Shown one piece after another: positions 1 through 4,029 of a stretch of DNA of 6,758 bases. The position numbers were made by a program, and so were the translations under genes. Source of the stretch: Candidatus Minthomonas equi (GTDB lineage: Bacteria > Bacteroidota > Bacteroidia > Bacteroidales > UBA932); NCBI GenBank assembly GCA_018064575.1, contig JAGHUZ010000251.1:1-6758 (forward strand), given 5' to 3'. Below the pieces are notes generated by a model, which was not told where the DNA came from, ran no database searches, and saw nothing but the letters and a program-made list of their open reading frames with translations. Position 1 is the stretch's first letter. Every line of letters begins with the position of its first letter.

Positions 1-233
1 GGCAAAGTAATCAGAGATGGCTTATGGGTTACTATCAGGAACCCGAAAACCTCGACCGTATCAGGGAGGTGGTTCATCTTTATGACGATATGGGTGTCGA
101 AAGCCTCTTCGCTTGGACTTACAGAGGTGGTCACGGAACGGTTCTGGCCGCTCCCCACGCTCTTGACGTATGGAACAAACTGGGCGAAGCCTATGGTGAA
201 GTCCTGTTACCCGAATATTCACTTAAAAAATAA
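1..233 (+). CDS. C-terminal fragment of a probable TIM-barrel sugar enzyme (5' end outside window)
   Basis: The reading frame is open from the left edge (first complete codon at base 3) to a TAA at 231-233, giving 76 residues. It is therefore the tail of a larger gene. The ATG at 24 is internal and there is no reason to start there. The tail has an amphipathic helix (roughly ENLDRIREVVHLYDDMG), then a hydrophobic strand ending in aromatic and glycine residues (VESLFAWTYRGG), then a short loop and a last helix (HALDVWNKLGEAYGEVL). Helix, strand with W/Y/R-G-G, helix is what the end of a (beta/alpha)8 barrel glycosidase-like or sugar-epimerase-like enzyme looks like, and aromatic residues there often line the sugar pocket. 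I do not recognise the exact family, and the catalytic residues would lie upstream. It ends 8 bp before the SIS-domain gene, so the two are probably co-transcribed. The C-terminus shows nothing of a sorting signal, and the N-terminus is unseen, so its location in the cell is unknown. Confidence 0.65.
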   Translation, partial: QSNQRWLMGYYQEPENLDRIREVVHLYDDMGVESLFAWTYRGGHGTVLAAPHALDVWNKLGEAYGEVLLPEYSLKK

Positions 234-241
234 AACAGAAT

Positions 242-997
242 ATGCAGAAACCGGATTTGGGCTTTCTGGAGAAAGCAGAAGCCATTCTCGAAGAAGTTAG
301 GGCCAAACAGGCTGAGAATATCAGCAAGGCGAGCGACCTGATGGTAGAAGCCATAAAGAAAGATGAACTGATTCACGTTTACGGAGGTGGCGGACACACC
401 ACACTGGTTATGGGAGAAATGTTCTTCCGTGCCGGTGGTCTGGCCAATATCAACCCCATTATGGAAACGGGTCTTTCCGTATTCAATCAAGCTACCAAGT
501 ACCTCGAACTTGAGCGTACGGTAAATTACGGAAGCAGTATCGTAAAGTATTATAAGGTACAGCCGGGTGAAGTTTTCATCATTTTCCATAATATCGGTAT
601 CAATCCCGCCACCATCGATGCAGCTGAAGAGGCCAAGAAGGCGGGTGCGAAAATTATCGCAGTCAGCAGTTCATACTGGCAGAACGAGATGCCTGCCGAC
701 CATATCATCAGACATCCGAACAAGAAGAATCTGTTCGATTATGCCGATGTATGCATAGATGACTATAACCCCGTAGGTGATACACTTATGGACATCGACG
801 GATTTGACCGTTCCTTCGGTCCCGTTTCGAACATCGTCGATTTCTATATCGCTCACTGGCTTGAAATCGAAACTATCGACAAGTGTCTCAAGCAGGGTGT
901 GACGCCTCCTGTATGGATGAGTGCCAACAAACCAGGCGGAGATGCAGTGAACGCTGCTTATATGAAGAAATATTTCCCCCGCGTTAAATGTCTGTAA
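242..997 (+). CDS. SIS-domain protein, UPF0309 / sugar isomerase domain-containing type
   Basis: This is a 251-residue cytoplasmic protein without a signal peptide. SIS domains bind phosphorylated sugars in isomerases, deaminases, etherases and regulators. The layout matches the UPF0309-like SIS group, which is about 245 residues long. An N-terminal helix (AKQAENISKASDLMVEAI, 21-38) leads to strand 1 and the phosphosugar loop (IHVYGGGGHTT, 44-54), then F-F-R-A-G-G-L (61-67). The second Rossmann half has FIIFHNIG (112-119), and the SIS serine cluster VSSSY lies at 141-145. The family-like tail has DDYNPVGDT (173-181) and then GVTPPVWMSANKPGGDAVN (219-237). The phosphosugar loop reads G-G-G-G-H-T where I recall G-x-G-H-S in relatives. 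ATG 242 is chosen because it gives the full domain. It has no Shine-Dalgarno sequence, which is usual in this phylum. Its 3' end overlaps or abuts the next gene. No sugar kinase is visible nearby, so the source of any phosphorylated substrate is unknown. The SIS fold is secure, the substrate and reaction are not. Confidence 0.88.
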   Translation: MQKPDLGFLEKAEAILEEVRAKQAENISKASDLMVEAIKKDELIHVYGGGGHTTLVMGEMFFRAGGLANINPIMETGLSVFNQATKYLELERTVNYGSSIVKYYKVQPGEVFIIFHNIGINPATIDAAEEAKKAGAKIIAVSSSYWQNEMPADHIIRHPNKKNLFDYADVCIDDYNPVGDTLMDIDGFDRSFGPVSNIVDFYIAHWLEIETIDKCLKQGVTPPVWMSANKPGGDAVNAAYMKKYFPRVKCL

Positions 998-1677
998 AAA
1001 TGGAAAAAGTCAAAGAAGCCCTTGTCAAACTGTTGGACAAGTATTCAGTTCCTTATACCAAAGAGGATTTGGAAAGCGAACTTCCCCTCCAGTGTTGGAG
1101 AATGAACCGCAAATTCGTTGAGCTCAAGAAACTGGTCACCACCAGAATCGTAGAGGATCCCTGCCTTCTGCGTTTCTGCCATCTGACAGATGAGAAGACT
1201 GCCCTGGCAGACCTTCTTTACCGTGAATTCGACCTTTGTGAATATGTAATGGATGATTCCATCGCAGCGCTCAATGCCGCCTTCACCGACGGACGCAGCG
1301 GAAGTGTCGTAGTTACTATGAAGAGCGGTGTAATCGGAAGCGTGGAGGTCGGGAATCAGCTTTCGTCCGCCAATCCCGAAGTGGACCGTCACGAAATCAT
1401 CGCCCGCCGCGGGGTGGCCAGTGATATCGTGGTCGATACTCAGATTCCTCAGCATTCCATTTATCTGTACACTGATGACGGTGTTCAGCAGTTCAAGGAT
1501 ACCGACCATGAACTGTATGGTCTGGATGAAAAAGAAATCGAATGGGTACGCGCCCATTTTGAATTCCTGAAAGACAAATCGACCGCAGCCGCGCATCAGG
1601 CGCAGCATCTGCACCTTAACAAACTTGTGGAAATGGCTTTTGAATCCGACAAAGAACATAAAAAAATGGCACTATGA
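988..1677 (+). CDS. Gfo/Idh/MocA C-terminal-domain-like protein lacking the NAD-binding half
   Basis: The product has 229 residues if ATG 988 is used, which overlaps the SIS gene by 10 bp. An equally plausible ATG at 1000 removes four residues and starts 2 bp after that gene's TAA. I do not recognise a named family. Residues 1-55 are helical and charged with no glycine-rich dinucleotide loop. From about residue 60 the pattern resembles the second half of Gfo/Idh/MocA oxidoreductases: a helix with CHLTDEKTALADLLYREFDL (64-83), strands SGSVVVTMKSGVIGSVEVG (104-122) in the place of the family's 'fxnGxxgxxxxs' hairpin, DRHEIIARRGVASDIVVDT (133-151) in the place of 'ixGtxGxxxxd', a strand with HSIYLYTDDG (156-165), and a last helix LNKLVEMAFESDKEHKK (210-226) like the family's closing helix. 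The reading of a lone substrate-binding/oligomerisation domain is inference. It lies between a SIS protein and a full Gfo/Idh protein whose ATG overlaps its TGA (ATGA), so the two products are probably made together and may associate. It has no signal peptide and should be cytoplasmic. Confidence 0.6.
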   Translation: MSVKMEKVKEALVKLLDKYSVPYTKEDLESELPLQCWRMNRKFVELKKLVTTRIVEDPCLLRFCHLTDEKTALADLLYREFDLCEYVMDDSIAALNAAFTDGRSGSVVVTMKSGVIGSVEVGNQLSSANPEVDRHEIIARRGVASDIVVDTQIPQHSIYLYTDDGVQQFKDTDHELYGLDEKEIEWVRAHFEFLKDKSTAAAHQAQHLHLNKLVEMAFESDKEHKKMAL

Positions 1678-2753
1678 AACCTGTAAAAATAGCTATTCTG
1701 TCCCTTACCCACGGACATACAAGAAAATATTTCCAGACCCTGCACGATAATCCGGCACTTGATTGGGTAGCGGTATCTGCTGAGACAGAGGAAGTTCGTG
1801 ACGTATTTTATCATTACGGATACAATACCATCCCTTGCTATATGAGCGATGATGAAATGTTCGATGCCCATCCCGAAATCGAAGCAGTGGTTATCGCTTC
1901 TGCGAACAGCCGTCATCTGGAGCAGGTTAAGAACTGTGCCAAACGCGGTATTCACATCCTTTCCATGAAGATTCCCACATTCGATATGAATGAGTATGCC
2001 GAGATGATGGAAGTGGTGGAAAAGTCCTTTATCGTTTTCCAGATAGAGCTTGAAATGCACTATAATCCTGTAGTGGACCGTATGAAAAAACTCTTTGCCG
2101 ACAAAGCGCTCGGTAAGGTCACCTCTTTCAACGCCACCAACATCACCCTCTCTCCCGTGTGGGCATTCCCCTGGCAGGGTGTACCTGAACTGAGTTATGG
2201 AAAACGCGTTCCTCTGCGTGAAGGTGACCATCGTTTCTGCGGCGGTGCCCTCTGTGACCATCCTCATATTTTCGATATGATTCGTTGGCTGACCGGCAGT
2301 GATTATGAATACATTTATGCGCAGGTAGGTCCCAATATCCGTGCCGACATCGAAGAGGAGGACGTGATTCTTGTAAACGGCAAGATGAAAAACGGTGTCA
2401 GCTTCCTGCTCGACCCTTCCTGGTCACGTCTCGAGGAACGTCTCAAAGTTCCCGCCCCCGGTTGGGAAATCTTCCCCAAGAGAATGGAGGTGAACTTCAA
2501 TATCAGCGGAGAGAAAGGTGTGATGCTCGTTGACTCTTTCGGACCCAACGTTTATCACAACGGTGCTCCGAATGACCGCTATACAGTTCAATATACCTAT
2601 TTTGACGAATGGATCGGCCTCATCGACGAGTTCGTTGACTGCATACGCAATCACAAGACCCCTATGATAAATCTGGCTTGGCATAAGCGCACCATCGAGG
2701 CCGTCAATGCCTGCTATGAGAGTGTTCGTAAAGGTCAGCCCGTTTACTTTTAA
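1674..2753 (+). CDS. Gfo/Idh/MocA-family oxidoreductase with atypical motifs
   Basis: The product has 359 residues, the normal length for this family of NAD(P)-dependent sugar and cyclitol dehydrogenases and related enzymes. It has an N-terminal Rossmann domain of about 120 residues and a C-terminal alpha/beta domain. Strand 1 and its loop read KIAILSLTHGHTRKYF (5-20), so an H-G-H loop replaces the usual GxGxxG. Strand 4 reads AVVIASANSRH (71-81), as in the family's 'vxixtxnxxH'. The active-site lysine motif, usually E-K-P, reads M-K-I-P (98-101), with K99 the likely lysine. The second signature, usually GGGxLxDxGxHxxD, reads GGALCDHPHIFDMIRWLTG (190-208), with D195, H198 and D201 in a spacing one residue shorter than usual. 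The C-terminal half contains an antiparallel sheet (about 227-305) and a closing helix KRTIEAVNACYESVRKG (338-354). The start overlaps the previous stop (ATGA), and its TAA overlaps the MFS start (TAATG), which implies translational coupling. It is probably cytoplasmic. Family membership is firm, but the substrate, and whether it is a classical dehydrogenase, are open. Confidence 0.9.
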   Translation: MKPVKIAILSLTHGHTRKYFQTLHDNPALDWVAVSAETEEVRDVFYHYGYNTIPCYMSDDEMFDAHPEIEAVVIASANSRHLEQVKNCAKRGIHILSMKIPTFDMNEYAEMMEVVEKSFIVFQIELEMHYNPVVDRMKKLFADKALGKVTSFNATNITLSPVWAFPWQGVPELSYGKRVPLREGDHRFCGGALCDHPHIFDMIRWLTGSDYEYIYAQVGPNIRADIEEEDVILVNGKMKNGVSFLLDPSWSRLEERLKVPAPGWEIFPKRMEVNFNISGEKGVMLVDSFGPNVYHNGAPNDRYTVQYTYFDEWIGLIDEFVDCIRNHKTPMINLAWHKRTIEAVNACYESVRKGQPVYF

Positions 2754-3991
2754 TGAAAAAATCGTTTTCCATACCCTATAAGTGGGAGCTGGTCATCTGG
2801 CTTTTCCTGGCTTTCTTCCTGAATCAGGCAGACAAGCAGATATTCAATGTTCTGCTCAGTGATATCAGGGACGGACTCGGCTTGAACAATGACGATATGG
2901 GTACCATAGTGATGATTATGACCATCGTCTATGGTGTTCTGGTACCGGTGGGCGGTATGCTTGCCCTTAAGGTCAGAAAGAAAACCATTCTCGTTACTGC
3001 CCTTCTCGTGTGGAGTGCCGCCACTCTTCTGACAGGATATGCCAATTCATTTCTGGCTATGATTCTCCTGCGCAGTGTCGCTACCGGAGGCGGAGAGGCA
3101 TTCTATTCTCCGCCTGCTGTGGCGCTGATAGCGGATGCGCACGAGGACAACACCCGTTCCACTGCTCTTTCACTTCACCAGTCGGCCCTTTATGTAGGTT
3201 TCATACTTTCATCCATTCTGGCTCCGATGGTGGCCAATGCCTGGGGATGGCAGTATGCATTCTACCTCTTCGGAGGATTCGGAATCATTCTGGCTGTCGT
3301 TCTGTTTTTCAGAGTCAAAGAATCTGCGCCTGCTGTAAACGATACGCGTAATCAGGCCTCTATGGCGGATGCTTTGAAAACCTATTTCGCGTGTCCCACT
3401 GCTCTGCTTCTCACCCTTGGGTGTGCAGGTCTCCAGTTCGTGGGAATGGCGTTTTACACCTGGATGCCCACCTATCTTATAGAGGAACTCGGAGTGAGCA
3501 AGGAATCTGCCGGATTCCACGCAGCATTTTATTTCCAGCTTGCATCCATATTCGGCGTCATCGCAGGTGCCAGAATATCAGACAGACACGTGGGAAAACA
3601 TTCGACGATAAGGGCTTGGGTGCAGGCAGCGGCTCTGATGCTGGGTGCACCGTTCGTATTCCTGATGGCCGGAAGCAGTGTCCTCTGGATAGTGAACGCT
3701 GCGATGTTCTGCTTCGGATTCTTCAAAGGCGCTTTCGATTCGAACTATTACACGGCGCTGTATGACGTTACCGCTCCAAAGTACCGTTCCTCAGCAGCCT
3801 CATTCATTCTTATGATTTCCTTCCTGGTCAGCGCTTTCGCTCCCAAACTTCTCGGAGCACTTTCCACAGCTGGCTATACTCTCTCGTTCGGACTTCAGCT
3901 AATGTCCTACGTATTATTCTTTTCAGCGGTTCCCATTATGCTGGCGATATTCTTCACCTTCAGAAAAGACCGTTTGAAAATTCAATATTAA
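2753..3991 (+). CDS. MFS permease, anion:cation symporter-like sugar/organic-acid transporter
   Basis: This is a 412-residue inner-membrane protein with twelve predicted helices: roughly 12-34, 50-70, 79-97, 99-122, 143-163, 167-187, then after a central cytoplasmic loop (188-212), 213-238, 256-274, 285-306, 308-328, 347-371 and 378-403. Helix 1 carries N-Q-A-D-K-Q (24-29), in the place of the 'D-R' pair of the anion:cation symporter and Spinster-like groups. Loop 2-3 has a degenerate MFS signature (GGMLALKVRKK, 68-77), and loop 8-9 has the better preserved repeat GARISDR (272-278). Helix 4 contains R107 with G-G-G-E-A (112-116), and P-x-x-R-S-S (342-347) precedes helix 11. These features suggest transport of a small anionic or modified sugar, such as a hexuronate-like or organic acid compound, with a coupling cation, but the substrate is inference. 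It starts in the TAATG overlap with the oxidoreductase and is the last gene of the tight cluster. It would carry across the inner membrane what the SusC-type receptor brings into the periplasm. Confidence 0.9.
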   Translation: MKKSFSIPYKWELVIWLFLAFFLNQADKQIFNVLLSDIRDGLGLNNDDMGTIVMIMTIVYGVLVPVGGMLALKVRKKTILVTALLVWSAATLLTGYANSFLAMILLRSVATGGGEAFYSPPAVALIADAHEDNTRSTALSLHQSALYVGFILSSILAPMVANAWGWQYAFYLFGGFGIILAVVLFFRVKESAPAVNDTRNQASMADALKTYFACPTALLLTLGCAGLQFVGMAFYTWMPTYLIEELGVSKESAGFHAAFYFQLASIFGVIAGARISDRHVGKHSTIRAWVQAAALMLGAPFVFLMAGSSVLWIVNAAMFCFGFFKGAFDSNYYTALYDVTAPKYRSSAASFILMISFLVSAFAPKLLGALSTAGYTLSFGLQLMSYVLFFSAVPIMLAIFFTFRKDRLKIQY

Positions 3992-4029
3992 AACAACCTT
4001 TTTTTTAACTTAACTAAATTCTTATCCAA
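3992..4029 (+). other. A/T-rich leader between the MFS and SusC-like genes
   Basis: These 38 bp separate the MFS stop from the SusC-like ATG. They contain a run of eight T (3999-4006) followed by A/T-rich sequence up to the start codon, and no Shine-Dalgarno sequence, which is usual before Bacteroidota genes. I see no stable hairpin before the T-run, so it is not a convincing intrinsic terminator. I see no good match to the Bacteroidota promoter elements (TTTG at -33 with TAnnTTTG at -7). The nearest TTTG is at 3973-3976, inside the MFS gene, and has no -7 partner at the right distance. Read-through from the upstream genes is therefore plausible. Confidence 0.4.

Noticed and set aside
24..233. 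A separate 69-residue gene starting at ATG 24.
   Set aside because: The frame stays open upstream to the window edge, and the product looks like the end of a barrel enzyme and not a complete small protein.
1045..2267. Two long minus-strand open frames (1045-1659, 204 codons, and 1596-2267, 223 codons) opposite the Gfo/Idh-like genes.
   Set aside because: They lie antisense to genes with clear family patterns, their products show no recognisable domain or motif, and the + strand genes fit the tightly packed operon. They are shadows caused by codon composition.
3974..4006. Inverted repeat TTGAAAATTCAA followed by a T8 run, considered as an intrinsic terminator of the upstream operon.
   Set aside because: The stem is only four or five A/T-rich pairs with a tiny loop, it ends inside the MFS coding sequence, and about 13 bases separate it from the T-run.
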